Source: an uncultured Muribaculaceae bacterium (GTDB taxonomy: Bacteria; Bacteroidota; Bacteroidia; Bacteroidales; Muribaculaceae). Taken from it: a stretch of DNA of 64,000 nt. The position numbers and the translations under genes are program-made. Below are positions 45,616 to 55,315 of this stretch, in pieces; the first letter of the stretch is position 1, and every line of letters begins with the position of its first letter. The stretch lies in assembly GCA_910587185.1 (NCBI GenBank), contig CAJULY010000003.1, forward strand, positions 103,926 to 167,925, in the 5' to 3' direction. The notes under the pieces were generated by a model, which made no database searches, had not been told where the DNA came from, and was given only the letters and a program-made list of their open reading frames with translations.

Positions 45616-46974
45616 ATGGAATCATTACAGAACAAAAAAGAGCGAGCCGTATTTGCGACAAAATTCGCAGCAGTCGCCACGACTGTTGGATCCGCGGTCG
45701 GTCTGGGCAATATCTGGCGCTTCCCCTACGAGGCCGGAATCCACGGCGGCGGAGCTTTCCTCATCTGTTACATGGCTTTCGTGTTTCTTATCGGTGTCCC
45801 GGTGTTATGCTCGGAATTCATCATGGGGCGGCAGACGCGCAGCAATATTTTCGGCGCTTACCGCAAACTGCATCCACGCCGTCCATGGTACCTTGCGGGC
45901 TACATAGGCATTCTCGCCTCGCTGCTTATACTGAGTTTCTATTCGGTTGTGGCTGGCTGGACAATAGAATATTTCACATCCTCTTTTCTCGGTAATCTTG
46001 ATTTTTCCGACACTGCGACTGGCCACGGTCAGTTTATGGAGATGACTACCGGATGGCGTCCTGTAATATGGACCATCATTTTCCTGCTGTGCAATTTCCT
46101 TATACTTGCCGGAGGCGTCACCAAGGGCATCGAACGGGTATGCAACGTACTTATGCCGTTACTCTTCGTGATTCTCATAGCTTTCTGCATCAACTCGTTC
46201 ACGATGCCTAAATTTCAGGAAGGTCTTTCATTCCTCTTCCGACCCGATTTCAGCAAAATCACGCCCTCCGTGCTTCTCGGCGCTCTCGGGCAGGCGTTTT
46301 TCTCGCTCAGCCTCGGTCTTGGATGCATGATGACGTATGCCTCATATTTCAGCAACAACACACGTCTGGGAAGAACAGCCGTGACAACGGCCATGCTCGA
46401 TTCGCTTGTGGCAATTCTGGCGGGAGTGATCATTTTTCCCGCAGTGTTCTCCTTCGGCATCTCGCCGGAAGCAGGTCCCACACTGGTATTCGAGGTACTT
46501 CCCTATATCTTTAACCAGCTGCCGGGAGGAGCCATGTGGTCATCGCTGTTTTTCCTGCTTCTCTTCCTTGCATCGTTGACTTCCACAGTATCCATGAGCG
46601 AAATATCCATCACATATTTCTGCGAGGAAAAGAAAATGAGCCGCCGGAAAGCGCTGACCGTCTCTTCGTTGATCGCTCTGTGCGGCGGATTGCTCTGCGC
46701 GTTGAGTTTCGGGCCGTTAAGCACAGTGAAACTCGGAGGAATGACATTCTTCGACCTTTTCGACTATTGCTCCTCCAATATCTGTCTGCCGGCGGGAGGC
46801 ATGATATGCTCTGTTTTCACGGGATGGTATATCAAAAGGAGCATAATACAGAAACAGATGACCGATCACGGGAAATATCGATTCCGCATGATCGGCCTGC
46901 TTGTATTCTGTCTGAGATATGTCTGTCCGACTGCTATTTTCCTTATTTTCCTCAATTCAATCGGGATACTTTAG
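45616..46974 (+). CDS. Neurotransmitter:sodium symporter family transporter
   Basis: The 452-residue LeuT-fold protein has the NSS helix 1 motif TVGSAVGLGNIWRFPYEAGI with GGGAFL, and ALGQAFFSLSLGLGCMMTYA for helix 6, where unwound segments bind substrate and sodium. About 11-12 helices are present. Bacterial members import amino acids, often tryptophan, tyrosine or leucine. The substrate here is unknown. Confidence 0.93.
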   Translation: MESLQNKKERAVFATKFAAVATTVGSAVGLGNIWRFPYEAGIHGGGAFLICYMAFVFLIGVPVLCSEFIMGRQTRSNIFGAYRKLHPRRPWYLAGYIGILASLLILSFYSVVAGWTIEYFTSSFLGNLDFSDTATGHGQFMEMTTGWRPVIWTIIFLLCNFLILAGGVTKGIERVCNVLMPLLFVILIAFCINSFTMPKFQEGLSFLFRPDFSKITPSVLLGALGQAFFSLSLGLGCMMTYASYFSNNTRLGRTAVTTAMLDSLVAILAGVIIFPAVFSFGISPEAGPTLVFEVLPYIFNQLPGGAMWSSLFFLLLFLASLTSTVSMSEISITYFCEEKKMSRRKALTVSSLIALCGGLLCALSFGPLSTVKLGGMTFFDLFDYCSSNICLPAGGMICSVFTGWYIKRSIIQKQMTDHGKYRFRMIGLLVFCLRYVCPTAIFLIFLNSIGIL

Positions 46975-47035
46975 TCAGAAAGGGAAAAATAACAAAACTG
47001 GAAAAGGACAGAACGCCATGTCGCTCCTGAAGGAA

Positions 47036-47569
47036 TCAGAAAGCGCCTTTAAGCTTGTCGGCAGCCTTGTCCTTTAGATCAGCGGCTTTGTCTTTGGCGG
47101 CATCCTTCATTTCGCTGCCTTTGTCTTTGGCTTTGTCAACCATATCCGCAGCCTTCGATTTGACGGCCTCAAGCTGGTCGCTGTCGAGGACAGCCTTTAT
47201 TGATTCATAAACCTTGGGCGCTTTTTCCTGAATGTAAGGACCAACCTGTGCGAAATATCTTTTGGCCTCGTCAATCTTACCGGAAGATACGAGCTTCACG
47301 ATGTAATCCTTAGCCTGGCCGGCCAGAGCTACAGCTTCGGCGCCTGCTTTTGAATTCTTCAGCTTATCGAGAATTCCCTGTCCCTCGGCGGCTACATTGT
47401 CTGCAGCATCCCCGGTGACGGAATCGGCGACAACCTCTCCCACAGTCTCGATCTCCACTTCCTCTAAAGCCACACTGTCACCACCGGCAGCCTTATCATT
47501 CTTTGAACCTCCGCATGACGCAAATGTCATGGCCATCAGGACAGCGCCTGTCAGAAAAATCTTTTTCAT
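47036..47569 (-). CDS. Lipoprotein with LEA-like amphipathic repeats
   Basis: Starting at 47569 gives 177 residues with a lipoprotein signal (KKIFLTGAVLMAMTFASCGG). A helical middle (DKLKNSKAGAEAVALAGQAK, then VYESIKAVLDSDQLEAVKSK) is followed by a C-terminal series of 11-residue-type Lys/Asp/Ala repeats (AADMVDKAKDKGSEMKDAAK) like those of LEA or apolipoprotein helices. Such helices may bind membranes or protect envelope proteins. Function is not known. A second small lipoprotein gene lies upstream. Confidence 0.75.
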   Translation of the reverse strand: MKKIFLTGAVLMAMTFASCGGSKNDKAAGGDSVALEEVEIETVGEVVADSVTGDAADNVAAEGQGILDKLKNSKAGAEAVALAGQAKDYIVKLVSSGKIDEAKRYFAQVGPYIQEKAPKVYESIKAVLDSDQLEAVKSKAADMVDKAKDKGSEMKDAAKDKAADLKDKAADKLKGAF

Positions 47570-47682
47570 TTTGTCAGATTGTTTGTAAATCATTAATTCC
47601 ATATAGGGGACGCGCCGGCAAAACCGGGAACCCACATTTCTATAAACCAGCCGGGACGTTTTTTTGTTCGGCGAACCGGAGT

Positions 47683-47723
47683 AAAAAAAACATTGTCCAA
47701 TCCACAACTCGGATCAGACAATG
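47683..47723 (-). terminator. Terminator after the 68-residue lipoprotein gene
   Basis: On the reverse strand CATTGTC and GACAATG pair around a 19-base loop and are followed by eight T. Confidence 0.8.
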
Positions 47724-47752
47724 ACTGGTTTTTCTCTAAATGCTTTCTGTCT

Positions 47753-47959
47753 TTATTTTGCGACAGTGGTGTCAGCAGCGGCAGCAGCGGTAGAGTCAGC
47801 AGCAGGAACGATAGAATCGGTAACGATTTCAACAGCCTCTTCTTCAACGAGAACAGCTGAATCAGCGTTGGCGTCAGCGGCTTCTTCTTTTGCTTTGTTG
47901 TTGCAGGATACGAGAGCAACGGCAGCTACCACAGCGAGGGTAAGAAATGCTTTTTTCAT
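47753..47959 (-). CDS. Small Ala/acid-rich lipoprotein
   Basis: The 68-residue product has a lipoprotein signal (KKAFLTLAVVAAVALVSCNN) and a low-complexity Ala/Glu/Asp/Thr tail ending DSTAAAAADTTVAK. Such short lipoproteins are frequent in Bacteroidales; the function is unknown. Its own terminator follows at 47683-47723, which supports it as an expressed gene. Confidence 0.75.
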   Translation of the reverse strand: MKKAFLTLAVVAAVALVSCNNKAKEEAADANADSAVLVEEEAVEIVTDSIVPAADSTAAAAADTTVAK

Positions 47960-48062
47960 AACTTTTTTAATTTCTAAAATTGGGATTAATTATTAAATTG
48001 TCATGCATTCAAGTATTATAAACTCAAAATGCATTTAAAAAGTTCATTTTATTATAAAATTT

Positions 48063-49376
48063 TCAGAACGCATAGTTAATTCCGATTGCCGGGGCAAAAG
48101 CATGCACATGATAGTCGGCTTCAAAAGTCACGGGCTGCCGAGTCAGAAGATCCATATATGTGCATTTCGCGTCATCCTCTCCGGTTCCGGCGATATACAT
48201 GAATGAAAAATCTATCGAGAGACGTTCAATGGGCCTGAATGAAAAACCTACGGTCGGCTCGATCTTTGTCATTCCGGGAGTCTCGGGATTGTAATAGTTC
48301 TTGTTGACAGGCGTGGTGTCTATCATCAGACCGGCCCGCAAATCAAATCGGTCGGTAAGCGCATATTGAGCTCCGATTTTGTAAGCCATCGCATTGCGGT
48401 AGTCTTTGGTTATGTGCTGTGAGAAATCCTTGATGTTATCAGGGAATTCGATGTTGAGGGTTCGATAGGTTTTCCATCCAGTAAGCTGCACATCGGCCGC
48501 AAGAGTCAGACGTTCATCAGGCTTGAAGGAAGCGCCCACATTAAGGACATATGGACACGGCATCGCGGCGCTGAAATTAGCTTCGTTGATTAGACCCACT
48601 TTCTGTTCGAGCACCTTCCGGGCTGTTTCTGTGGCGTAATCGACCTGAGCTATACCGGCAGGCACTTTCATCTGCATTCGTGTGCGGAAATCGGCTCCTA
48701 CCGTCCATTTGCTGTTTATGTCATACATTATGCCGACATTAGCTCCCAGGGCCACGTCGGACGTTCCTTTGAGATTGACAGAGGCAGCCGCGGATTCTCC
48801 GAGATTCGACGGTACACCCATTGCACCCATGAGGGCATCGAAAGAGCGCCCAGACACAAGAGCCTTGTCAAGATTGACGTTACCCCATGAAATCATAAGA
48901 CCTGCTCCCACCGACAACTTTGGCGTGATCCGCCATGCAAACGTCGGCTGCACGGTAAATACTTTCAGATTAACCTTCTGGTTAAGTTCCGCTCCGGGCC
49001 AGTCCTTTGTCCAGTCGATAGCGCTTCCGTAGGGGGTATAAAATGATATACCGGCCTGAAAATTGTCATATATCCTGAAAGACGCATTGATGGCCATGGG
49101 AGTAGAGATACCGTTCTTCGTCTGGTATTTTCCGCCGTTATAGTCGGCTGTCGCTATCGCCTTTATTCCCGTCACAGAACCTGATATATCAAGCGTCCTG
49201 TTGGAAAATCCTAAGGCTGCCGGATTGAAAATCATGCTTTCGGAACCTAATTTAAGAGCGGTTCCCGTATGACCCATCCCAAGCTGTTTTGCACTCAACG
49301 TGTTGATCTGGTAGCCTTCCGCCATCATTGACATAGCCGAGAGAGCGGTCATGGCTCCTATTAAAAATCTTTTCAT
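48063..49376 (-). CDS. OmpP1/FadL-family outer-membrane protein
   Basis: The start at 49376 (MKRFLIGAMTALSAMSMMAEG) gives 437 residues with a signal peptide; the -7 box at 49406-49413 rules out the longer frame. FadL-type features are the N-terminal QINTLSAKQLGMGHTGTALK hatch region, LGFSNRTLDISGSVTGIKAI, and a beta-barrel ending VHAFAPAIGINYAF with terminal Phe. These channels admit fatty acids or other hydrophobic compounds. Confidence 0.9.
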   Translation of the reverse strand: MKRFLIGAMTALSAMSMMAEGYQINTLSAKQLGMGHTGTALKLGSESMIFNPAALGFSNRTLDISGSVTGIKAIATADYNGGKYQTKNGISTPMAINASFRIYDNFQAGISFYTPYGSAIDWTKDWPGAELNQKVNLKVFTVQPTFAWRITPKLSVGAGLMISWGNVNLDKALVSGRSFDALMGAMGVPSNLGESAAASVNLKGTSDVALGANVGIMYDINSKWTVGADFRTRMQMKVPAGIAQVDYATETARKVLEQKVGLINEANFSAAMPCPYVLNVGASFKPDERLTLAADVQLTGWKTYRTLNIEFPDNIKDFSQHITKDYRNAMAYKIGAQYALTDRFDLRAGLMIDTTPVNKNYYNPETPGMTKIEPTVGFSFRPIERLSIDFSFMYIAGTGEDDAKCTYMDLLTRQPVTFEADYHVHAFAPAIGINYAF

Positions 49377-49405
49377 AAAAGGAATGAAACTGGTAAAAAC
49401 CGCCA

Positions 49406-49413
49406 CAAAGGTA
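49406..49413 (-). promoter_or_regulatory. -7 box for the FadL-like gene
   Basis: The reverse strand reads TACCTTTG, 30 bases before the ATG at 49376. Confidence 0.6.
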
Positions 49414-49492
49414 ATCCATTTCGCGATAATACCAAAATATTATTCAAAATAAGTTTCACGGTTATTTAAATATGGTACTTTATTCATTATAA

Positions 49493-49525
49493 TTGTGCTT
49501 TTTCAAGGAAATAATCGTAACTTTG
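49493..49525 (+). promoter_or_regulatory. Promoter of carB operon
   Basis: TTG (49493-49495) and TAACTTTG (49518-49525), spacer 22 bases; the ATG is at 49560. Confidence 0.7.
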
Positions 49526-49559
49526 CGGAAAACAGAACCCAAATACTCATATCCACAAA

Positions 49560-52500
49560 ATGAAAAAGGTATTGCTCCTGGGCTCAGGTGCCCTGAAAAT
49601 AGGACAAGCTGGCGAATTTGACTACAGCGGCTCGCAAGCGCTCAAGGCTATGCGTGAAGAAGGCATAGAGACAGTGCTGATAAATCCGAACATTGCAACC
49701 ATCCAGACATCCGAGGGCGTGGCCGACAGGGTTTATTTCCTGCCAATCACGCCTTTTTTTGTTGAGGAAGTAATTAAAAAAGAGCGTCCTGACGGCATCC
49801 TGCTTGCCTTCGGAGGCCAGACCGCCCTCAACTGCGGCACGGAGCTTTATCTGAACGGTACTCTCGAACGCTACGGAGTGAAAGTACTCGGGACATCGGT
49901 CGAAGCGATCATGATCACCGAGGACCGCGACCTGTTTGTCAAGAAACTCAACGAAATCAAGGTAAAAACACCGGTTTCGGAAGCAGTGGAGACAGTGGAG
50001 GCTGCGCTTGAAGTGGCCAAGCGCATCGGTTACCCCGTCATGGTCCGTTCGGGCTATGCGCTCGGCGGTCTCGGCTCAGGCATCTGCACTAACGAAACGG
50101 AGATGCGCGAGCATTGCGAAAGCGCTCTCGCCTTCTCGCAGCAGATTCTCGTAGAGGAATCGCTCAAAGGATGGAAGGAAATCGAATTCGAGGTTATCCG
50201 CGATTCAAGCGACTTGTGTTTCACGGTTGTCCCTATGGAAAATTTCGATCCTCTCGGCATCCATACCGGCGAATCCATCGTCGTGGCTCCGATTGTCTCG
50301 CTCTCGAAGGACCAGATAGAACTGCTTGAGGACATAGCGCGCCGGGTCGTTCGCCACATCGGCATAGTCGGCGAATGCAACATACAATATGCCTTCAACG
50401 CCGAAACCAACGATTACCGCATCATCGAAATCAATGCCCGACTCAGCCGCTCGTCGGCCCTTGCGTCGAAAGCATCAGGCTATCCTCTGGCATTCGTAGC
50501 CGCAAAACTCGCACTCGGCTACAACCTCGATCAGATAGGAGAACCGGGCACTCCCAACTCCGCCGCCAAAGCCCCGGAAGTCGATTACATGATTGTCAAG
50601 ATACCGCGCTGGGACCTGACGAAATTCGTAGGCGTTGACCGTGAGATAGGTTCTTCGATGAAATCCGTCGGCGAAATCATGTCGATCGGCAAGAGCTTCG
50701 AAGAGATAATCCAGAAAGGTCTCCGAATGATTGGCCAGGGAATGCACGGTTTTGTCGGAAACAATGACATTCACTTCAACGAGCTCGATCAGGCGCTTGC
50801 CCATCCTACCGACCTGCGCATATTCGCCATAGCTCAGGCTCTCGAGGAAGGATATGAGATCGAGCGTATCGTCGAACTGACCAAAATCGACCGCTGGTTC
50901 ATCAGCCGTCTTGCAAACATAGTCGATTTCTCACGCCGCCTGAAAGGATTTGACCGAATCGAGTCCGTGGATAAAGAAACATTAGCCGAGGCCAAACGGC
51001 TCGGATTCTCCGACTTCCAGATCGCACGCCTCGTGGAGGACCCCAAGGGGAACATGGAACGCGAGATGATGGCGGTCAGAAACCAGAGAAAGAAACTTGG
51101 AGTGGAACCGAAGGTATGCCGCATCAACACCGTGGCTTCGGAACACCCCGAACGCACGAACTATCTCTACGTGACTTACGGCGATGCCGCCAATCCCCGG
51201 CGCTACACCGGACTTCCTACCCACAGCGTCATCACCCTCGGCTCAGGAGCCTACCGCATCGGCAGCTCGGTGGAATTCGACTGGTGTTCGGTCAATGCCG
51301 CTTCCACCTGCCGAAAACTCGGCTATGAGGCGGTCATGATCAACTATAATCCGGAGACAGTTTCGACCGACTACGACATGTGTGACCGTCTCTATTTCGA
51401 CGAGCTCAGCTTCGAGCGCGTCATGGACATCATAGAGCTGGAACGTCCCCACGGCGTCATTGTCAGCGTGGGAGGCCAGATCCCCAACAACCTCGCCATG
51501 AAGCTCTACAGAAACGATGTTTCCGTTCTGGGAACATCTCCCGTGTCCATCGACCGTGCGGAGAACCGCCACAAGTTCTCGGCCATGCTCGATCAGCTCG
51601 GAATAGACCAGCCCCGCTGGAAGGAGCTTACCACCGAGGACGAGATCGACTCGTTTGTACGCGAAGTTGGCTTCCCCGTTCTCATCCGCCCGAGCTACGT
51701 TCTCTCAGGAGCGGCGATGAACGTCTGCTACGATTACGAGCAGATGCACCGTTTCCTCGGCGCTGCTGCGAAAGTGTCGAAAGAATATCCGGTCGTAGTT
51801 ACGGAATTCCTGCAGAATGCGAAGGAGATAGAATTCGATGCAGTGGCCCGCAACGGCCAGATTGTCGAATACGCCATATCGGAGCATGTGGAATTCGCCG
51901 GTGTCCACTCAGGCGACGCCACCCTCGTGTTCCCGGCCCAGAAAATATACATGGCCACCGCACGCCGGATCAAACGCATCTCGGCCCGCATTGCTAAGGA
52001 GCTCAACATCTCGGGGCCTTTCAACATCCAGTATCTTGCAAAAGACAACGACGTGAAGGTTATCGAATGTAATCTGCGCGCATCGCGCTCGTTCCCCTTC
52101 GTCAGCAAGGTTCTCAAAAAGAATTTCATCGACACCGCCACGCGCATAATGCTCGGCGAGAAAGTGGAGAAGGTCGATACCTCCACCTTCGACATCGATT
52201 ATATCGGAGTCAAGGCATCGCAGTTCAGCTTCGGACGTCTCCACAAGGCCGACCCGGTTCTCGGCGTCGATATGTCATCGACCGGTGAGGTCGGATGTAT
52301 AGGCAAAGATTTCGACGAAGCGCTTCTCACGGCTATGCTCGCAGTCGGCCAGACTCCGCCGAAAAAGGCTGTCCTCGTCAGCTCGGGCGATGTCCGCGGA
52401 AAAGTCGATATGCTCGAGGCTTGCCGTATGCTCGACGAAGGCGGCTTCAAGATCTATGCGACTGAAGGCACGGCGAAATTCCTGAACGAAAACGGAATCG

Positions 52501-52763
52501 AGGCGACAGCCGCCGTATGGCCCGACGAAGAGGGCGCTGACAATGTGCTCGATCTCATCTCGCAACACAAAGTGGATCTCATCATCAACATTCCGAAGAA
52601 CCATACGAAACGCGAGCTGACCAACGGCTACCGCATCCGTCGCGGAGCGGTTGACCACAACATTCCGCTTCTGACCAACGCGCGTCTGGCCTCCGCCTTT
52701 GTCAAGGCATTCCTTTCGCGACCCAAAGAAAACATCAGCATCAAACCTTGGCAAGAATATTGA
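49560..52763 (+). CDS. carB: Carbamoyl-phosphate synthase large subunit
   Basis: The 1067-residue enzyme has both synthetase halves: KKVLLLGSGALKIGQAGEFD with an ATP-grasp domain (MVRSGYALGGLGSGIC), and a second half starting LGSGAYRIGSSVEFDWCSVN with LIRPSYVLSGAAMNVCYDYE. The C-terminal 140 residues form the MGS-like allosteric domain (KIYATEGTAKFLNENGIEAT). It makes carbamoyl phosphate for arginine and pyrimidines. The small subunit carA is not adjacent. It heads an operon that runs to Maf. Confidence 0.97.
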   Translation: MKKVLLLGSGALKIGQAGEFDYSGSQALKAMREEGIETVLINPNIATIQTSEGVADRVYFLPITPFFVEEVIKKERPDGILLAFGGQTALNCGTELYLNGTLERYGVKVLGTSVEAIMITEDRDLFVKKLNEIKVKTPVSEAVETVEAALEVAKRIGYPVMVRSGYALGGLGSGICTNETEMREHCESALAFSQQILVEESLKGWKEIEFEVIRDSSDLCFTVVPMENFDPLGIHTGESIVVAPIVSLSKDQIELLEDIARRVVRHIGIVGECNIQYAFNAETNDYRIIEINARLSRSSALASKASGYPLAFVAAKLALGYNLDQIGEPGTPNSAAKAPEVDYMIVKIPRWDLTKFVGVDREIGSSMKSVGEIMSIGKSFEEIIQKGLRMIGQGMHGFVGNNDIHFNELDQALAHPTDLRIFAIAQALEEGYEIERIVELTKIDRWFISRLANIVDFSRRLKGFDRIESVDKETLAEAKRLGFSDFQIARLVEDPKGNMEREMMAVRNQRKKLGVEPKVCRINTVASEHPERTNYLYVTYGDAANPRRYTGLPTHSVITLGSGAYRIGSSVEFDWCSVNAASTCRKLGYEAVMINYNPETVSTDYDMCDRLYFDELSFERVMDIIELERPHGVIVSVGGQIPNNLAMKLYRNDVSVLGTSPVSIDRAENRHKFSAMLDQLGIDQPRWKELTTEDEIDSFVREVGFPVLIRPSYVLSGAAMNVCYDYEQMHRFLGAAAKVSKEYPVVVTEFLQNAKEIEFDAVARNGQIVEYAISEHVEFAGVHSGDATLVFPAQKIYMATARRIKRISARIAKELNISGPFNIQYLAKDNDVKVIECNLRASRSFPFVSKVLKKNFIDTATRIMLGEKVEKVDTSTFDIDYIGVKASQFSFGRLHKADPVLGVDMSSTGEVGCIGKDFDEALLTAMLAVGQTPPKKAVLVSSGDVRGKVDMLEACRMLDEGGFKIYATEGTAKFLNENGIEATAAVWPDEEGADNVLDLISQHKVDLIINIPKNHTKRELTNGYRIRRGAVDHNIPLLTNARLASAFVKAFLSRPKENISIKPWQEY

Positions 52764-52770
52764 TCACTAT

Positions 52771-53310
52771 ATGGAAAGCTTCCACAAACTGGCCGTACGC
52801 CGCCACAGCATAAGGCGTTATACCTCCGAGCCGATCAGCGCCGAAGACGTCAAGCTGATTCTTGAAGCCGCCCTTCTCGCGCCGACATCGAAAAGCAGCC
52901 GCTCATGGCAGTTTATATGCGTCGATGCCCGAGATATGCTCGAACGTCTGGCTCAATGCAAGCCGGCAGGTGCGGCTCCGATAGCACGCTGTCAGTTGGC
53001 CGTTGTAGTGGCCGGCAATCCGGAGCTGTCGGATCCATGGATTGAAGACGCCTCGATAGCGGCAGCCTATATGCAGCTTCAGGCGGAGGATCTCGGGCTG
53101 GGATCCTGCTGGATACAGGTCAGAGGCCGATTCACCGCCGACGATATTCCGTCGGAGGAATATGTTCAGGAACTGCTCGGAATGCCGGGCGAACTTCCGG
53201 TACTCTGCATCATGACTTTCGGCCACAAGGACGAGGTGAGAAAAGAAGTCGATACATCAAAACTCCTGTGGGAACGAGTTCATATAGGAACATGGAGCAA
53301 CAGAGACTGA
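52771..53310 (+). CDS. Nitroreductase-family protein
   Basis: The start at 52771 (MESFHKLAVRRHSIRRYTSEPIS) gives 179 residues, 7 bases after carB. FMN-binding features are RRHSIRRYTSEPI, LLAPTSKSSRSWQFICVD and AAAYMQLQAEDLGLGSCWIQ, with a typical C-terminal FGHKDEVRK. These flavoproteins reduce nitro compounds, quinones or other electrophiles with NAD(P)H. The substrate is unknown. Confidence 0.9.
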   Translation: MESFHKLAVRRHSIRRYTSEPISAEDVKLILEAALLAPTSKSSRSWQFICVDARDMLERLAQCKPAGAAPIARCQLAVVVAGNPELSDPWIEDASIAAAYMQLQAEDLGLGSCWIQVRGRFTADDIPSEEYVQELLGMPGELPVLCIMTFGHKDEVRKEVDTSKLLWERVHIGTWSNRD

Positions 53311-54092
53311 CCGCACCGTTGCGCACAGTTATCATAGGCTCCGGAAACGTAGCGTCAACGATAGCTCCGGCCCTTGAAAAGGCCGGAGCTATAGATGTCG
53401 TAGCGGTCTATAGCCCCACGCCGGACCATGCTTCGGCTCTCGCAGGCGAACTTCGCCATGCAGTAGCCGTTAGCGACCCGGCCAATGTGCCGGCAAACGC
53501 GGAATTCTACCTCATAGCCGTAAAGGACGATGCCGTGCAGTCGGTCGCCTCAACTCTTCCGCCCAATCCCGATGCCATCTGGGCTCATACCTCGGGAGGG
53601 GTGGATGCCTCCGCGCTGTCGCCGCTATCGGGGCGTTACGGGGTCTTCTATCCGCTCCAGACTTTCACAAAAGGGGTCACGACCGAGATGTCGGAAGTCC
53701 CGGTTTTCATCGAAGCCAATTCAAAGGCCGACACGGATCTGTTGAAAGCGATAGCCTCGAAGATGACACCTAAGGTATATGAGGCCGACAGCGATACGCG
53801 CTGCCGCATGCATGCCGCAGCGGTTTTCGCCTGCAATTTCACAAATCACCTGTGGGCGATAGCCGATGATATTCTGAGACGCGAGACCGGCACGGATCTG
53901 TCTGTGCTCCATCCGCTGCTCAAGGAAACACTCCGCAAGGCTCTTTCATGCCGTCCTGCCGAAGTCCAGACCGGTCCTGCGGCCAGAGGGGACCGTGGAA
54001 TCATAGAGAAACACGCTTCCCTGCTCCCTCAGGAAGAAGCAGACCTCTACCGACTGCTTTCAGAAAAAATTCTTACCTATCATTCAAGATGA
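53292..54092 (+). CDS. Rossmann-fold DUF2520-type protein
   Basis: The start at 53292 gives 266 residues and overlaps the nitroreductase gene by 19 bases. The N-terminal Rossmann motif is TVIIGSGNVASTIAPALEKA; the middle has AEFYLIAVKDDAVQSVASTL and WAHTSGGVDASALSPL; the C-terminal helical domain (AAAVFACNFTNHLWAIADDI) matches the DUF2520 group found in many Bacteroidetes. It is likely an NAD(P)-dependent oxidoreductase of ProC/ketopantoate-reductase type, with unknown substrate. Confidence 0.85.
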   Translation: MEQQRLTAPLRTVIIGSGNVASTIAPALEKAGAIDVVAVYSPTPDHASALAGELRHAVAVSDPANVPANAEFYLIAVKDDAVQSVASTLPPNPDAIWAHTSGGVDASALSPLSGRYGVFYPLQTFTKGVTTEMSEVPVFIEANSKADTDLLKAIASKMTPKVYEADSDTRCRMHAAAVFACNFTNHLWAIADDILRRETGTDLSVLHPLLKETLRKALSCRPAEVQTGPAARGDRGIIEKHASLLPQEEADLYRLLSEKILTYHSR

Positions 54093-54613
54093 GTTCCATA
54101 GCCTACGACCTAAGAAAAATACGCGGCATAGCCTTCGATGTCGATGGAGTCCTGTCGCCCTCAACCATCCCTACGTCGGCGGAAGGCGAACCGTTGCGTA
54201 TGGTCAATATCAAAGACGGCTACGCGCTGCAGCTGGCCGTCAAACTCGGTATCAGAATCGCCATAATCACCGGAGGCCGCGGCCACGGGACCTCTGTCCG
54301 TTACCGTGGACTGGGAATCAAGGATGTGTTCATGGGGGTCGCCGACAAGATCGAAGTGTTCGAAGAATGGATGAGGACCAACGGACTTGAGACGGAAGAG
54401 ACTGCTTTTGTAGGCGACGACATTCCTGATTACCGGTGCATGAGACTCGCAGGACTTTCTGTGGCTCCTGCCGATGCATGCCATGACATTAAAGAGATTG
54501 CCACATATATCTCTCATGTAGCGGGGGGCTACGGTGTGGCGCGCGATCTTCTTGAGCAGTTGCTCCGGGCCAAAGGAATGTGGATGTCTGACGATAAAGC
54601 ATTCGGCTGGTGA
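54089..54613 (+). CDS. KdsC-like HAD phosphatase (Kdo 8-phosphate phosphatase)
   Basis: The 174-residue HAD phosphatase has motif I IRGIAFDVDGVLSPS, motif II IAIITGGRG, and motif IV FVGDDIPDYRCMRLAG, and is cap-less like KdsC. ALQLAVKLGI and GVADKIEVFEEW also match KdsC. It should release phosphate from Kdo-8-P, ahead of KdsB (encoded at 3706-4467). Its start overlaps the stop of the DUF2520 gene (ATGA). Confidence 0.88.
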   Translation: MSSIAYDLRKIRGIAFDVDGVLSPSTIPTSAEGEPLRMVNIKDGYALQLAVKLGIRIAIITGGRGHGTSVRYRGLGIKDVFMGVADKIEVFEEWMRTNGLETEETAFVGDDIPDYRCMRLAGLSVAPADACHDIKEIATYISHVAGGYGVARDLLEQLLRAKGMWMSDDKAFGW

Positions 54614-54616
54614 ACG

Positions 54617-55222
54617 ATGGAGCTTTTTGACAACATAAGGGAGTATCGCGTGATACTCGGCAGCGGTTCACCCAGGCGAAAAGAACTGCTCGCCATGCTT
54701 GACATCGACTTCGAGGTCCGGTCGGCGGGAGATGTCGATGAAAGTTATCCCGCAGATCTTCCGGCTGAGGAAGTTCCGCTTTATCTCGCCCGCAAGAAAT
54801 CAAACGCATTTCTTTCAGGGCTCAGGGAGAATGAACTTGTCATAACTGCCGACACGGTCGTTATCTGCGACAACAATGTACTCGGCAAACCAGGCGACTC
54901 CGAGGAGGCATTCCGGATGCTGAAAATGCTGTCGGGACGAAAACACGCTGTTGTGACAGGAATAACGGTGGCGACGCGTGAAATCCAGATTTCCGATACC
55001 GCAATCACTGAGGTTGAATTCGCTCCGCTTTCAGATGAAACCATCAAAGAATATATAGGCCGCTACCGGCCGCTGGACAAGGCAGGTGCCTACGGGATCC
55101 AGGAATGGATCGGCGCAGTCGCCGTCAAAGGCATAAACGGCAGTTTCTATAATGTCATGGGCCTCCCGCTCCATCTGCTGACAACCTTGCTTCTCCGGAT
55201 TCCCGCCCGGAAACATCAGTAG
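54617..55222 (+). CDS. maf: Maf-family nucleotide pyrophosphatase
   Basis: The 201-residue protein has VILGSGSPRRKELLAMLDID, the Maf signature for nucleotide binding, with VITADTVVICDNNVLGKPGD and DKAGAYGIQEWIGAVAVKGI. Maf proteins hydrolyse dTTP, UTP or modified nucleotides. It starts 3 bases after the KdsC-like gene and ends the carB operon. Confidence 0.94.
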   Translation: MELFDNIREYRVILGSGSPRRKELLAMLDIDFEVRSAGDVDESYPADLPAEEVPLYLARKKSNAFLSGLRENELVITADTVVICDNNVLGKPGDSEEAFRMLKMLSGRKHAVVTGITVATREIQISDTAITEVEFAPLSDETIKEYIGRYRPLDKAGAYGIQEWIGAVAVKGINGSFYNVMGLPLHLLTTLLLRIPARKHQ

Positions 55223-55283
55223 TATTTTTGTTCCAGATTAGTCCATTTCACTGGCAGAAAAAGTTTCTGAATTTTATTATGAT

Positions 55284-55291
55284 TATTTTTG
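55284..55291 (+). promoter_or_regulatory. -7 box for the 202-residue protein gene
   Basis: TATTTTTG lies 24 bases before the ATG at 55316. Confidence 0.6.
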
Positions 55292-55315
55292 CAAAACAAT
55301 CATTTTGCATAGCGA

